Part shown: piece by piece, positions 1 through 10,481 of the stretch
How the letters are laid out: each line of letters opens with the position of its first letter
How positions within the stretch are numbered: the first letter of the stretch is position 1
NCBI GenBank assembly: GCA_947573555.1
Contig: CANPFO010000010.1
Coordinates: forward strand, 1 to 38,997
Direction: 5' to 3'
Origin: an uncultured Clostridium sp.
GTDB lineage: Bacteria; Bacillota; Clostridia; TANB77; CAG-508
DNA length: 38,997 nucleotides
Made by a program: the position numbers and the translations under genes
The notes under the pieces: generated by a model
The model's input: only the letters and a program-made list of their open reading frames with translations
The model's database searches: none
What the model was told of the DNA's origin: nothing

Positions 1-1153
1 TTTATTGGTACTAATATTTATAATAATTCTTTAGTATTTATAGATAGATATAATACAGAAAAATATAAAAATGCAAATATTTGTATCTTTGGTACTAGTG
101 GTTCAGGGAAATCTTTTTATACAAAATTATTAATAATAAGATATAAATTATTAGGTATAAAGCAATATATAATTGACCCAGATAGAGAATATTATAGAAT
201 TTGCGAAAAATTACATGGAGTACAAATAAAATTAGGGCCAACATCAAAAACATATATAAATATTTTAGATATTAGAAAGGAAAGTATAGAGGAGGGAGAG
301 TCTGGATATTTAGCTACAAAAATAAGCAAATTAATAGGTTTTTTCAATTTAATTTTTGGAGAAATGAATGAAGAAGAGAAGGCATTATTAGAGGAAAAAA
401 TAATTGAAATATATAAATTAAAAAATATAACATTTGACGATAAAAGTTTATTTAATGAAAATAAAAAATTTAAAAGTTCAAAACAAATGCCGATATTAAA
501 AGATTTATATGAAATTTTAGGACAAGATAATAGGACAAAAAAATTTAAAATAAAATTAATTCCATTTGTAAAAGGCTCAATGAAGTTTTTTAATAATTAT
601 ACTAATATAAAAATAAATAATGAAATAATAGTTGCAGATATTTATGATTTAGGAGAAGAAAACTTAAAATATGGAATGTATCTTTTTACTGATATTTTTT
701 GGGACAAAATTAAAGAGAGTAGGGAAGAAAGAAAAGCAATTTATTTAGATGAGATTTGGAGATTGATTCGGAATTACTTCTAATAAAAATGTTGCGAGTT
801 TTATTTATAAAATTTTTAAAACCATTAGAAAATACGGAGGAAGTGGGGTAGCAATAACGCAAGATATTTCTGATGTTTTTAGTTTAGAAAATGGAACTTA
901 TGGAAAAAGCATTTTAAATAATTCTAGTATAAAAACATTTTTTTCATTAGAAGAAGATAATATAAAAATATTATCAGAGTATTCAAATATATCAGAAAAG
1001 GAAAAAATTGAAATAAAGTCTTTAAAAAGAGGAGAGTGCTTGATGTTTGTAGGAGAAGAGCATATATTAACAAAAATTCAAGCATCTGAAAATGAGAAAG
1101 AAATTATAGAAGGTGAAAAAGTGAATGATAAAAATTATAACAGCAATGAATAA
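1..1153 (+). CDS. virB4: VirB4/TraE-family T4SS ATPase, 5' end outside window; coding continues across an in-frame CGG (769-771) by +1 frameshift
   Basis: Frame 1 is open from base 1, with Walker A GTSGSGKS and ...KAIYLDEIW (Walker B). It hits CGG AAT TAC TTC TAA at 769-783. Skipping c769 gives ...RLI-GITSNKNVASFIYKIFKTIRKYGGSGVAITQDISDVFSLENGTYGKSILNNSSIKTFFSLEEDN..., the expected VirB4 continuation, ending at taa 1151-1153. Confidence 0.88.
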
Positions 1154-2264
1154 TCCTAACTTAAATCAAGAATTAAAAAAAGAAAAAAATGTACAAATAT
1201 TATATAAAGATATTTTTTATAAAGAAGGAATTTTAGAAATATTAGAAAAAAATAAAGAAATAAATTATATAATAATTGATGAAAATTTATCAGGAGAAAT
1301 TGAATTAAATAAATTAATAGAAAAAATATTAGAAAAAAATAAAAAAATAAAAATAATAATTACAATAAAAAAAGATAATAAAAATAAAATAGAAATAAAT
1401 AATAATAAAATAATTAAAATATATTACGAAGGAAAAATAAATTTAAATAAAATAAAAAATAATAAAAAAATGAAAGAAGAGAAAAAAAATAAAATTAAAT
1501 ATTTTCAGAAAATAAAACAAAGAAATTATAAAATAGATGAGGAAAAAAATGGAAATTCAAAAATGATAACAATTTTTGGAGAAAGGCAAGTAGGAAAAAG
1601 TATAATAGCAATAAATTTATCATATTACCTAAGTAGTAAAAATTGCACAGTACTTCTAGTTGAACTAAACGAAGAAAACCCTAGTATTTTTTCTATTTTA
1701 AGATGTAAAAAAGTTAAACAAAAAAGATGTAAAAATAAGAAAAAATTAAAGAACAGTTATAGAAAAACTGAAAAAATTTTTATTCCCAAATATGTGGATA
1801 AACAATTTTTAGAGAAAAAAATTGTAAAAGTAAATAAAAAAATTAATTTATTATCTTATAATAAATTAATTAATTATAATTTTATAAATAGTATAAAAAA
1901 TAAATATGATTATTTAATTATAGAAAATAATATTAGAAAAAATAAATTAATAAACAGAAAAATAATAAATAATTCTGAAAAAAATATAATAATTATTAAA
2001 CCAAATTTACAAGGGATAAAAAATAGTAAAAAAATAATAGAAAAAAATAATTTAAATAAAATAAATAATTTAAAAATAATAATAAATAATTTTAATAAAT
2101 ATTCAATTGATGAAAAAATAATTAAAATAATTTTTAAGAAAAATGAAATAATCGGAAAAATAGAAAATAAAAATATTTACGATAATTTAATTAATAAAAA
2201 TTTTAAAAATATAAAATACAAATATTTAATAAAAGACTTTAAAAGAATAGGAGAACAATTATGA
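1125..2264 (+). CDS. CpaE/ParA/MinD-like P-loop ATPase with degenerate receiver-like N-terminus
   Basis: ORF; ITIFGERQVGKSIIAINLSYYLSSKNCTVLLVELNEENPS resembles a deviant Walker A of ParA/CpaE proteins; overlaps the 3' end of virB4. Confidence 0.65.
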   Translation: MIKIITAMNNPNLNQELKKEKNVQILYKDIFYKEGILEILEKNKEINYIIIDENLSGEIELNKLIEKILEKNKKIKIIITIKKDNKNKIEINNNKIIKIYYEGKINLNKIKNNKKMKEEKKNKIKYFQKIKQRNYKIDEEKNGNSKMITIFGERQVGKSIIAINLSYYLSSKNCTVLLVELNEENPSIFSILRCKKVKQKRCKNKKKLKNSYRKTEKIFIPKYVDKQFLEKKIVKVNKKINLLSYNKLINYNFINSIKNKYDYLIIENNIRKNKLINRKIINNSEKNIIIIKPNLQGIKNSKKIIEKNNLNKINNLKIIINNFNKYSIDEKIIKIIFKKNEIIGKIENKNIYDNLINKNFKNIKYKYLIKDFKRIGEQL

Positions 2265-2977
2265 AAAATGAAATTAATAATCAAATACAAATTGGACAAA
2301 ATTTAGATGATGAAATAGGACAAAAAAATTTTTTAGAGACAACTTTAGGAAAAACTATTAATTTAGGTGTAGATATAGGGATTAGGGCATTACTTCCAGA
2401 CTTTATAGAAGAACAGATAATAGATTTAAAAAATAATTTAATAGAATATGGACTAAAAGATGGGATTAAAAAGAGTATAGATGATGCTATAGATTTAGGA
2501 AAAAGTGCAGTTGGAATATTAGCTGGAAATTTTGAGAATATATCACAAGCGCAAAATGCAATTAAAAAGGGAGGAATAATTAATAATGTTTCTAATTTGT
2601 TAGATGATATAATTAATAGATTAAATAAAAATGGAAAAATAAATTCTGTTATTTCTAAAACAATAAAACAAGGAAAAAATTCTATTTTAAATAATGTAGA
2701 AAAAAATATAGAAAATACTTTTAATAATCAATTAAAATCATTAAGCTATACAGAAAAATATATAAATAATTGGCAAGAATGTTTTAATAATAAAGATTTT
2801 AATGGAATGGAAAAAGAAATGAAGAAACTAGAAAAGCAAATTCATTATTTAATTCCAATAGAAAATACAATTAATCAGTTCAAAAAAATTCAAAATGTAC
2901 ATAATTTAATAAAGAATAATGGATATAATTTTAATTTAAGTAATGAAGAATTAGAATTATCAGAAAAATTAAAATAA
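2261..2977 (+). CDS. hypothetical protein in the T4SS-associated operon
   Basis: ORF overlapping the upstream stop (ATGA-type coupling at 2261). Confidence 0.6.
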   Translation: MKNEINNQIQIGQNLDDEIGQKNFLETTLGKTINLGVDIGIRALLPDFIEEQIIDLKNNLIEYGLKDGIKKSIDDAIDLGKSAVGILAGNFENISQAQNAIKKGGIINNVSNLLDDIINRLNKNGKINSVISKTIKQGKNSILNNVEKNIENTFNNQLKSLSYTEKYINNWQECFNNKDFNGMEKEMKKLEKQIHYLIPIENTINQFKKIQNVHNLIKNNGYNFNLSNEELELSEKLK

Positions 2978-3035
2978 ATTAATTTATTTTTAATAGTTAT
3001 AAAAAACATAATAGTTTTTAAAAATTGAAATTTTA

Positions 3036-3365
3036 TTATTTATTAAAATTTTTAAGAAAATAGAAAGAATTATGTATTAATTTATAAAAATAGTCTAAAG
3101 TACTATCAGGGCATTTAGTTAAAATTCTATTAATTTTACAAATTGTATTATTTGAATTTTCATTTCCAAATAAAATAAAATCAGAAGAATAACCAGTGAA
3201 ATTAATGATTTTTATTAAAGTTTTTGTACTTAAAGAACGTTCTCCTCTTTCAAGTTGACCTAGAAAAACATCAGAAATATCAATCATTTCTGAAAATGTT
3301 TCTCTATTCATATTAAATTCCTTTCTAATTTGCCTAATTCTATTTCCTACTTCTATATCGTTCAT
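3036..3365 (-). CDS. XRE-family HTH transcriptional regulator
   Basis: MNDIEVGNRIRQIRKEFNMNRETFSEMIDISDVFLGQLERGERSLSTKTLIKI is a classic HTH_3; SD ggagg before the internal ATG at 3365. Confidence 0.85.
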   Translation of the reverse strand: MNDIEVGNRIRQIRKEFNMNRETFSEMIDISDVFLGQLERGERSLSTKTLIKIINFTGYSSDFILFGNENSNNTICKINRILTKCPDSTLDYFYKLIHNSFYFLKNFNK

Positions 3366-3645
3366 AAATTCCTCCAAGATTATAAAAATATTATAATATA
3401 AAAACAAAAAACAACTAATACACTATGAGTAAAAATATTATATATGCAAATAGTACACGAAGTTTGTCGAAAAGTATAAAAAAATAAAACATTTTCAAAA
3501 TAAAAAATGCATATAAGAACTATACTTATTTATAAAAGTAAATATTAAATTTATATATATAAGAAATATTTATTCAAAAAAAAAACAAAAATAGTATAAA
3601 AATAATAAAAAAGGAAAAAATAATAAAAGAAAGAGAGGGAACAAA

Positions 3646-3942
3646 ATGGAAAAAGAAAAAATAGAAAATACAATAGAAAATATATATGAAATAAAATATG
3701 AAATATTAGACCAAAAAATAGTTCAGAAAATAAAAGAAAATAAATATAAATTTAAAAAAACAGAAGAAACCAGAATAATAGAAGAAATAAAAGAGAAATT
3801 ATTGAAAAAACAGATAGAACAATTATTAAAAGAAAATGAAGAGAACAACAATCTAAAAAATTCGATAATAATGAAAGAAATGTATAAACAAGGATTTATA
3901 GATGGAGTAAATTTAATAATAGATTGTAAAATACAAAATTAG
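3646..3942 (+). CDS. small hypothetical charged protein
   Basis: ORF with upstream gagaggga SD-like sequence; no family recognised. Confidence 0.5.
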   Translation: MEKEKIENTIENIYEIKYEILDQKIVQKIKENKYKFKKTEETRIIEEIKEKLLKKQIEQLLKENEENNNLKNSIIMKEMYKQGFIDGVNLIIDCKIQN

Positions 3943-4055
3943 TATAAATCTAAAACATTAGATTCCCCTAAGTTTTTTACGAAAATTGCTTGCAAAATTT
4001 GGTATCGTTTAGTATAATACAAATGTAGAAATATCTAAGAAAAGAGGGAATAATA

Positions 4056-6512
4056 ATGGAAGAAACACCACAAAGAAGAGACGGAAAAATAATCGAAAGA
4101 GATATAGACAAAGAGATGAAAACAGCATATATAGACTATGCAATGAGTGTTATAGTATCTCGTGCACTTCCAGACGCTAGAGATGGTTTAAAACCAGTAC
4201 ATAGAAGAATACTTTATTCAATGCACGAAGACGGAATCACTTCAGACAAAGCATATCGTAAATGTGCTAATACCGTTGGTTCTGTTTTAGGACGTTATCA
4301 TCCACATGGCGATAGTTCTGTATATGATGCAATGGTAAGATTAGCTCAAGATTTTACAATGAGATACCCATTGGTAGATGGACATGGTAACTTTGGTTCA
4401 GTAGATGGAGATAGTCCAGCAGCAATGAGGTATACTGAAGCTAGAATGTCTAAAATTTCAGAGTTAATGCTAACAGATATAGAAAAAAATACAGTTAATT
4501 TTATGCCAAACTATGATGATAGATTACAAGAACCATCTGTTTTACCAGCGAGAATACCAGCATTGTTAGTAAATGGTTCTTCTGGTATAGCCGTAGGTAT
4601 GGCAACAAATATACCACCACATAACTTATCAGAAGTAATTGATGGAATTATACAAGTAATAGATAAACCTGAAGTAACAATAGATGAGTTAATGGAAATA
4701 ATAAAAGGTCCAGATTTCCCAACAGGAGCAACAATATTGGGAAAAGAAGGTATAAAAGAAGCATATACAACAGGTAGAGGAAAAATTACAATGAGAGCCG
4801 AAGCCGAAATTGAAGAAATGAGCGGAAACAGACAAAGAATAATAATTACATCTTTACCATATCAGGTTAATAAAGCTAAATTAGTTATGACAATAGCAGA
4901 GCTAGCGAAAGAAAAAAGAGTAGAGGGAATAGCAGAAGTCAGAGACGAATCTGATAGAAAAGAAAAAACAAGAGTGGTTGTAGAATTAAAAAGAGATGCA
5001 AGACCACAAGTCATATTAAATCAGTTATATAAACATACTCAAATGCAAGAAACATTTGGAACAATAATATTAGCATTAGTTGACGGGGAACCCAAAATAT
5101 TAACATTAAGAGAATGCATAGATTGTTTTATAAAACATAGAAAAGAAGTAATATTAAGAAGGTCAAAATTTGAATTAGACAAAGCCCTAGCAAGAGCTCA
5201 CATTTTAGAAGGTTTAAAAATAGCATTAGACAATATAGATGAAGTAATTAATATAATACGTTCTTCATATGATAATCCAAAAGAAAGATTAATGGAAAGA
5301 TTTGGACTTTCTGAAATACAAGCACAAGCAATATTAGATATGCAATTAAAACGTTTATCAGGATTGCAAAGAGAAAAAATAGAAGAAGAATATAATGAAT
5401 TAATGAAATTGATAGCGTATTTAAGAGAGGTATTATCTAGTGAAACATTAGTATACAAAATAATAAAAGACGAATTATTAGAAATAAAAGAAAAATTTGG
5501 AGATGACAGAATAACAAAAATATTACCAGCAGCAGGAGAGTTTGTAGAAGAAGATTTAATTAAAGAGGAACAAACTGTAATAACACTAACACATTTTGGA
5601 TATATAAAAAGAATGCCAATAGATACATATAAAAGCCAGAGAAGAGGTGGAAAAGGAATTACAGCTACAGCAACAAGAGAAGAAGACTTTGTAAAACAGA
5701 TATTTACAGCTTCTACACATGATACAATTTTGTTCTTTACAAATAAAGGAAAATTATATAAATTAAGAGGATTCGAGATACCAGAAGCAGGAAGAACTGC
5801 AAAAGGAACAGCAATTGTTAATTTATTAAGTTTAGATGCAGGAGAAAAAATATCTGCAGTTATACCAATTCAAAATTTTGCAGAAGGAAAATATTTATTA
5901 ATGGCAACAAAAAAAGGACTAATAAAGAAAACAGCATTAATAGAATATAATTCTGGAAAGAAAACAGGTTTACAAGGGATAACATTAAAAGAAGATGATG
6001 AATTAATAACAGTAAGACTTACAGACGGAGAGGATAATGTTGTACTTGTAACAAAAGAAGGAATGTGTATAACATTCGACGAGAAAGAAGTAAGACCAAT
6101 AGGAAGAGTATCTCAAGGGGTTATAGGTATAAGACTAGATGAAGATGATGAAGTAATTGGTATGGAATCTGTAATATTAGGTGGAAAAGCAACATTACTT
6201 GCAATAACAGAAAATGGATTTGGAAAAAGAACGGAATTAGACGAATATAGAGTACAAATTAGAGGTGGAAAAGGAGTTATAACTTATAAAATAACACCAA
6301 AAACTGGAAAAATAGTTGGAGTAAGAATCGCAACAGAAGAAGATGATGTAATGCTAATAACAGATACAGGAACAATTATTAGACTAGAAGTAAAAGACAT
6401 AAGTGTATTAGGAAGAGCAACACAAGGAGTTACTTTAATGAGAACAAATGATGGAGGAAAAGTTGTAAGTATAGAAACTTTAACACCAGAAATGAAAGAG
6501 TCAGTTGAATAA
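4056..6512 (+). CDS. gyrA: DNA gyrase subunit A
   Basis: Full-length: [52 protein letters not shown]-terminal beta-propeller repeats. Confidence 0.98.
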   Translation: MEETPQRRDGKIIERDIDKEMKTAYIDYAMSVIVSRALPDARDGLKPVHRRILYSMHEDGITSDKAYRKCANTVGSVLGRYHPHGDSSVYDAMVRLAQDFTMRYPLVDGHGNFGSVDGDSPAAMRYTEARMSKISELMLTDIEKNTVNFMPNYDDRLQEPSVLPARIPALLVNGSSGIAVGMATNIPPHNLSEVIDGIIQVIDKPEVTIDELMEIIKGPDFPTGATILGKEGIKEAYTTGRGKITMRAEAEIEEMSGNRQRIIITSLPYQVNKAKLVMTIAELAKEKRVEGIAEVRDESDRKEKTRVVVELKRDARPQVILNQLYKHTQMQETFGTIILALVDGEPKILTLRECIDCFIKHRKEVILRRSKFELDKALARAHILEGLKIALDNIDEVINIIRSSYDNPKERLMERFGLSEIQAQAILDMQLKRLSGLQREKIEEEYNELMKLIAYLREVLSSETLVYKIIKDELLEIKEKFGDDRITKILPAAGEFVEEDLIKEEQTVITLTHFGYIKRMPIDTYKSQRRGGKGITATATREEDFVKQIFTASTHDTILFFTNKGKLYKLRGFEIPEAGRTAKGTAIVNLLSLDAGEKISAVIPIQNFAEGKYLLMATKKGLIKKTALIEYNSGKKTGLQGITLKEDDELITVRLTDGEDNVVLVTKEGMCITFDEKEVRPIGRVSQGVIGIRLDEDDEVIGMESVILGGKATLLAITENGFGKRTELDEYRVQIRGGKGVITYKITPKTGKIVGVRIATEEDDVMLITDTGTIIRLEVKDISVLGRATQGVTLMRTNDGGKVVSIETLTPEMKESVE

Positions 6513-6742
6513 GAGAAAAAGGGAAAGAGGGACTTCCTTAAAAGCCCTGTAAATTGGGACTAAAGGACCCCCTTTTAATAATATCGATTTTTACTTTTAT
6601 TTTTATTGATAAAAAGATTTATATATTAATATATAAATCTTTAATATTATATGGAAAAAGTAAAAAAAGGTCATTATTAAAAGGGGGTCCTTTAGTCCCA
6701 ATTTACAGGGCTTTTAAGGAAGTCCCTCTTTCTCTTTTTCTC
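6512..6742. repeat. MITE-like long inverted repeat (about 70 bp arms) between convergent gyrA and dnaI; family A copy 1
   Basis: Left arm aagagaaaaagggaaagagggacttccttaaaagccctgtaaattgggactaaaggacccccttttaataat is the reverse complement of attattaaaagggggtcctttagtcccaatttacagggcttttaaggaagtccctctttctctttttct near 6670-6741. Confidence 0.9.
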
Positions 6743-7747
6743 TATTTTCTAAATCTTAAATCATCTCCAAAAAAATAATAAATATCATAATAGCCAGCAA
6801 TTCTAGAACCTATTCGTTCTTCGTAATTTCTAAAAATATCATTAATATTTAAATTAGTAGATATGATTGTTTTAGTAATTTTATTATTTAAATTTAAAAT
6901 TCTAGTATTTAAGATAGTAAATAATTCACTAAGCTTCATACTATTTAAGCTTTCAGTTCCTAAATCATCAATTATTAATAAATCACAATTTAAAATAGAT
7001 TGATAAAAATTAGAATCTAAGTTTTTTTGTCTATTAATTTTATAATCTATTACGCTTTCAAGTAGTACAGGAGATGTCTGATAAACTACAGTTTTTCCTT
7101 TTTTTAATAATTCTGTAGCAATACAATTTGACATGAAAGTTTTACCGTAGACCAGTAGAGCCTATAAATAATAAATTTTTATAATCAGAGTTTTCAAAAT
7201 TATTAATAAATTCTAGACACTTATTTTTAATGTTTAAGATATTTTTCCTAGGCGAAATATTAAATTTATACTTGGATAAATCTACATCATCTGAAAAAAT
7301 AAACTCATTAAAGTTAGTAAAATTTTCTTTTTTCAAATTATACATATTAGATTTATTAAAAGAAATATCTAATAATTTTTGTTTTAAACAATTACACATA
7401 ATATTTTTATTATTTTCCAAAACAAAACCTGTGTCATTACAAATTTTACATTCAAAAAAAGGTTTTAAATAATCTAAATTATAATTATTTTTTAATAAAA
7501 TTAATTCTTTTTCTTTTTTTAGGTCAGACATTTTTTGTTTTAAATTCTCAATATCAGAAGAATTAGAAGAATTATTTAATATATTTTTAGCAGTGCTTAT
7601 TGCAAAATTATTTAATTCAGTATCTATCTCTTCTAATCTAGGAATTAATTTATATAAATTTTGTTTTCTTCTATCTAGATCTAATTCTTTATTTAATCTC
7701 TTTTGTTGATATTCTTTTAATAAAGAATTTAAAATTTCATTTGACAT
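6742..7747 (-). CDS. dnaI: DnaI/DnaC-type helicase loader; single gene spanning ORFs 7142-7747 and 6742-7134 via +1 shift at CGG
   Basis: N-part ends ...FECKICNDTGFV...NLLFIGSTGL-CGG-TAA. Skipping one C gives GSTGLGKTFMSNCIATELLKKGKTVVYQ..., a perfect Walker A, followed by LLIIDDLGTE (Walker B). Confidence 0.9.
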
Positions 7748-8727
7748 TAATTTTCTCCTTCAATATTATTATTTGCATATAAAAAGTCTAAATTTGTATA
7801 TTTCCTTTGTTCATAATTAGCCTTTGAAACTTGAGACTTAATTTCTTTTAAGTCCTTATTTTGCTTTTTACGTTGCTCTAAAAATGCTTCAATTTGTTCA
7901 GTAGTTTTTAAATTCCTTTCATGCCAATCTGAAATAATGTTATTAATATATTCAAAAGTAGGATTTTGTTTATAAGTAGTTCTTTTTAATGCAATTTCTA
8001 TTATATTCATATCATATCCAAAATCTAGAATCCAGTTTTCTATATATGCTTCTTCATATTGAGTTAAACCATTATGTTTTCCCAGTTTTTTTGCAATAGA
8101 ATTTTTAATTTTTGTTAATTTTTCTTGTTTTTGATAATATAAATCTAAATCGTTATAAGTTTGAATTTTATTAGTTCCCCAAGCTTCAGCAACAGTTTGC
8201 ACATAATTTTTATGCAATGCAGAACGTTTATAACAATAATCAAATAAAGTAATCATAACTTGTTCATCAAAATTATATTTTTTAAACCATAAATCAATAT
8301 CATTATACCAAGTTGGACCCATAATGCCTTGAAAGTACATATTGTTAATATGTTCAATAGCATTAGCTCTTGACTGATTTCTAGAATTTCTTTCTACTGT
8401 TTCTTTAGACTGAGTAAGATTAGGTTTATACAAATTATTTAAAGTTGCTTCTTGTAAGTCTATAATAGAAAAACCAGTTGTATTTTTTAAAATCAAATTA
8501 TTAACTTCTAAATATTTCAATCCATCATTTATAGATTTTAAGGGTAAAGATAATTTCTTTGATAAATCATTTATCTTAATATCTTTTTTATATTTTGATA
8601 AAAATAATAAATATAAATATATTTTTAAGTAATCACTAGGAATTTGAGACAGATGCTCTGCAAAAAATATATCTGGTATTATTGTTTCTGAAAATAAAAG
8701 TTGTTTTTCTTTTTGTTCTAATTTCAT
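7747..8727 (-). CDS. DnaD/DnaB-domain replication protein (primosome)
   Basis: C-terminal DnaB_2-like domain (GLTQYEEAYIENWILDFGYDMNIIEIALKRTTYKQNPTFEYINNIISDWHERNLKT); adjacent to dnaI; internal ATG at 8727 preceded by ggaggtc SD. Confidence 0.82.
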   Translation of the reverse strand: MKLEQKEKQLLFSETIIPDIFFAEHLSQIPSDYLKIYLYLLFLSKYKKDIKINDLSKKLSLPLKSINDGLKYLEVNNLILKNTTGFSIIDLQEATLNNLYKPNLTQSKETVERNSRNQSRANAIEHINNMYFQGIMGPTWYNDIDLWFKKYNFDEQVMITLFDYCYKRSALHKNYVQTVAEAWGTNKIQTYNDLDLYYQKQEKLTKIKNSIAKKLGKHNGLTQYEEAYIENWILDFGYDMNIIEIALKRTTYKQNPTFEYINNIISDWHERNLKTTEQIEAFLEQRKKQNKDLKEIKSQVSKANYEQRKYTNLDFLYANNNIEGEN

Positions 8728-8820
8728 TATAAAGACCTCCATAAAATAAATGACTTTGATAAAATAAATTATAACTTTTTTAGACGAAAAATTCAAGATA
8801 ATTCAAATATTTTGTATGTT

Positions 8821-8925
8821 AAAGAACGTCCCCTTATTCCATTTATCTTAACTTAACAACATTGGGGCTGTCCCCTAGTCCCGATTTACAGGGATTTTAG
8901 GGAACGTCCCTCTTTCCCGAAGCTT
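8821..8925. repeat. REP/MITE-like element, partial family A copy
   Basis: ggggctgtcccctagtcccgatttacagggattttagggaacgtccctctttccc aligns with the right arms of the elements at 6512 and 25981. Confidence 0.7.
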
Positions 8926-9199
8926 TTCCGAAAAATAATAATTTTTTCTTTAATAAAAAATTGAAAATATATTTAATAACATAAGTAATTTTTTCTCCAT
9001 TAAAACCAGAAATACTAAAAATAAAAATTGGAAATGAAAATATTAAAAATAAAATAATTTTAATATTTAAATTATTAAAAAGATTAATAAAAATAAAAAC
9101 AAAAAAATCCCAAAATAAATTAAGAAAAATAGTAGAATAATCAAAAACACCAAATAATTTACTTTTAAAATTATAATTTTGTGGAAAAATAAATTTCAT
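8897..9199 (-). CDS. PrgI-family-like small membrane protein of T4SS
   Basis: MKFIFPQNYNFKSKLFGVFDYSTI... two hydrophobic segments, position in T4SS operon. Confidence 0.6.
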   Translation of the reverse strand: MKFIFPQNYNFKSKLFGVFDYSTIFLNLFWDFFVFIFINLFNNLNIKIILFLIFSFPIFIFSISGFNGEKITYVIKYIFNFLLKKKLLFFGKASGKRDVP

Positions 9200-9208
9200 A
9201 AAAACTCC

Positions 9209-10084
9209 TTATCTAATAATTTTTTTTAAGTTATTCACATTTTGTGAAATATCTGTGGAAACTCCACCTAAAAATTCCCTCACAAAAGAATTAGCTTTAA
9301 TTAGTAAAAAAAGACCACCAATATAAATAAATTTATTAAAAAGATTTGATGAAGAATAATCAATTGAAAATAAAATTAATAGAATAATAGAAACTATAAT
9401 TTGAATAAATAATAAAGAAAATAAATTTTTAAACCATGATTTAAAAAACCAAGAAGTAGATACTAATGAATTTGAAAGAATTGCAAATGGTGTAATTAAA
9501 ATAAATACTTTTATTAATACATATCTAAAAGAGTAAGAAAATACCAAGCTAAAAAGCGAAAAAGAAATTACACTTTTAATTAAACCATCTAAAGAAAAAA
9601 TATCTAAAGAAGAATTATTAATATAAATATTATTATTGATATCTAATATAAGTTCAGAAAAACATACATTTTTATTAAATAAATTTTCTCCTAAATCTCT
9701 AATTGCTAGAGAAATATTAGAAAAAATATCTAAAAATTCAGAGATTAAAAAATAAGAAAAATTCATACAAATTCCACAAATAATTAATTTCAATAGAAAA
9801 TTTTGTGGTTTTTCTACTTGTGAATATACAATATGAGAAAGCAAAAGCTTAATTGCAAAATATAAAATTATTCCTAATAATAAAGAATTAGAAATTAATA
9901 AAATTCCATTTGATGCAGAAGTTCCAAAAATATTTTCAAAATATTTATCTTTCAAAATTTCTGAATTTATAAAAGTAATATCATCTAATAAAAAATATAA
10001 ATTATTATCTATAGAGCTAAATAAATTTCCTAAAATTGTATTTATAGTATCTATAATAATTTGGGTTATATTTAACTGTTCCAA
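9209..10084 (-). CDS. VirB6/TrbL-like polytopic T4SS membrane protein
   Basis: Multiple TM segments, located between VirB2-like and PrgI-like genes. Confidence 0.6.
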   Translation of the reverse strand: MEQLNITQIIIDTINTILGNLFSSIDNNLYFLLDDITFINSEILKDKYFENIFGTSASNGILLISNSLLLGIILYFAIKLLLSHIVYSQVEKPQNFLLKLIICGICMNFSYFLISEFLDIFSNISLAIRDLGENLFNKNVCFSELILDINNNIYINNSSLDIFSLDGLIKSVISFSLFSLVFSYSFRYVLIKVFILITPFAILSNSLVSTSWFFKSWFKNLFSLLFIQIIVSIILLILFSIDYSSSNLFNKFIYIGGLFLLIKANSFVREFLGGVSTDISQNVNNLKKIIR

Positions 10085-10092
10085 AAATCCTC

Positions 10093-10419
10093 CTAACTAA
10101 CTAATGATTTTATAGCTGATAAAATTAAATCTATTGCAAGAATAAATGCATAAGAAAATAATGAACCCTTAATTATTCTTTTCGCAGTTCTAATTCTTTC
10201 TTCATCTCCAAAACTAAATTTTTTCATAAACACTCCTGTTCCCACAGCAACTGCAGCCGCAGGAGTAGAGAGCTTTATAAGCCAACTTTGTATATTCTCA
10301 AATGCAGAGTTTATTTTGGAAACTATTTTAGGATCGGCTGCAAAAGAAATGGTATTAAAAGAAAATAATAATATAATAAAAACTATTAAATTAAAAAATA
10401 ATATTTTTTTAAATTTCAT
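10093..10419 (-). CDS. VirB2/TrbC-like pilin-type small membrane protein
   Basis: Signal peptide (FNTISFAADPK) plus two hydrophobic helices, T4SS context. Confidence 0.55.
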   Translation of the reverse strand: MKFKKILFFNLIVFIILLFSFNTISFAADPKIVSKINSAFENIQSWLIKLSTPAAAVAVGTGVFMKKFSFGDEERIRTAKRIIKGSLFSYAFILAIDLILSAIKSLVS

Positions 10420-10481
10420 AAAAAAACCTCCATTCTAAAAATAAAATAAAAAAATAAATAAAAAATAAATAAAAAAATTAA

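Noticed and set aside
5198-5458. Antisense ORFs inside gyrA, tex, ABC-F, VanW, HtrA-like, CorA and the DUF4314 gene (for example 5198-5458, 24760-25083, 21426-21668, 17260-17448, 27543-27836, 17749-18126, 35339-35569)
   Set aside because: Complementary-strand shadows of strong coding genes; no RBS or family signature.
4056-6512. cgg strings in gyrA and other genes as counterexamples
   Set aside because: Checked frame: they span codons (for example GAC GGA, ACG GAA, AGC GGA, TCG GAA), so none is an in-frame CGG codon.
6554-6778. ORF 6554-6778 +, and ORFs 14978-15232 and 15093-15290
   Set aside because: Lie within inverted-repeat elements; composition reflects the palindromes rather than a protein.
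6742-7747. IstB-type transposition helper instead of DnaI
   Set aside because: No IstA neighbour; zinc-finger FECKICNDTGFV N-terminal region and adjacent DnaD-domain gene fit a primosomal helicase loader.
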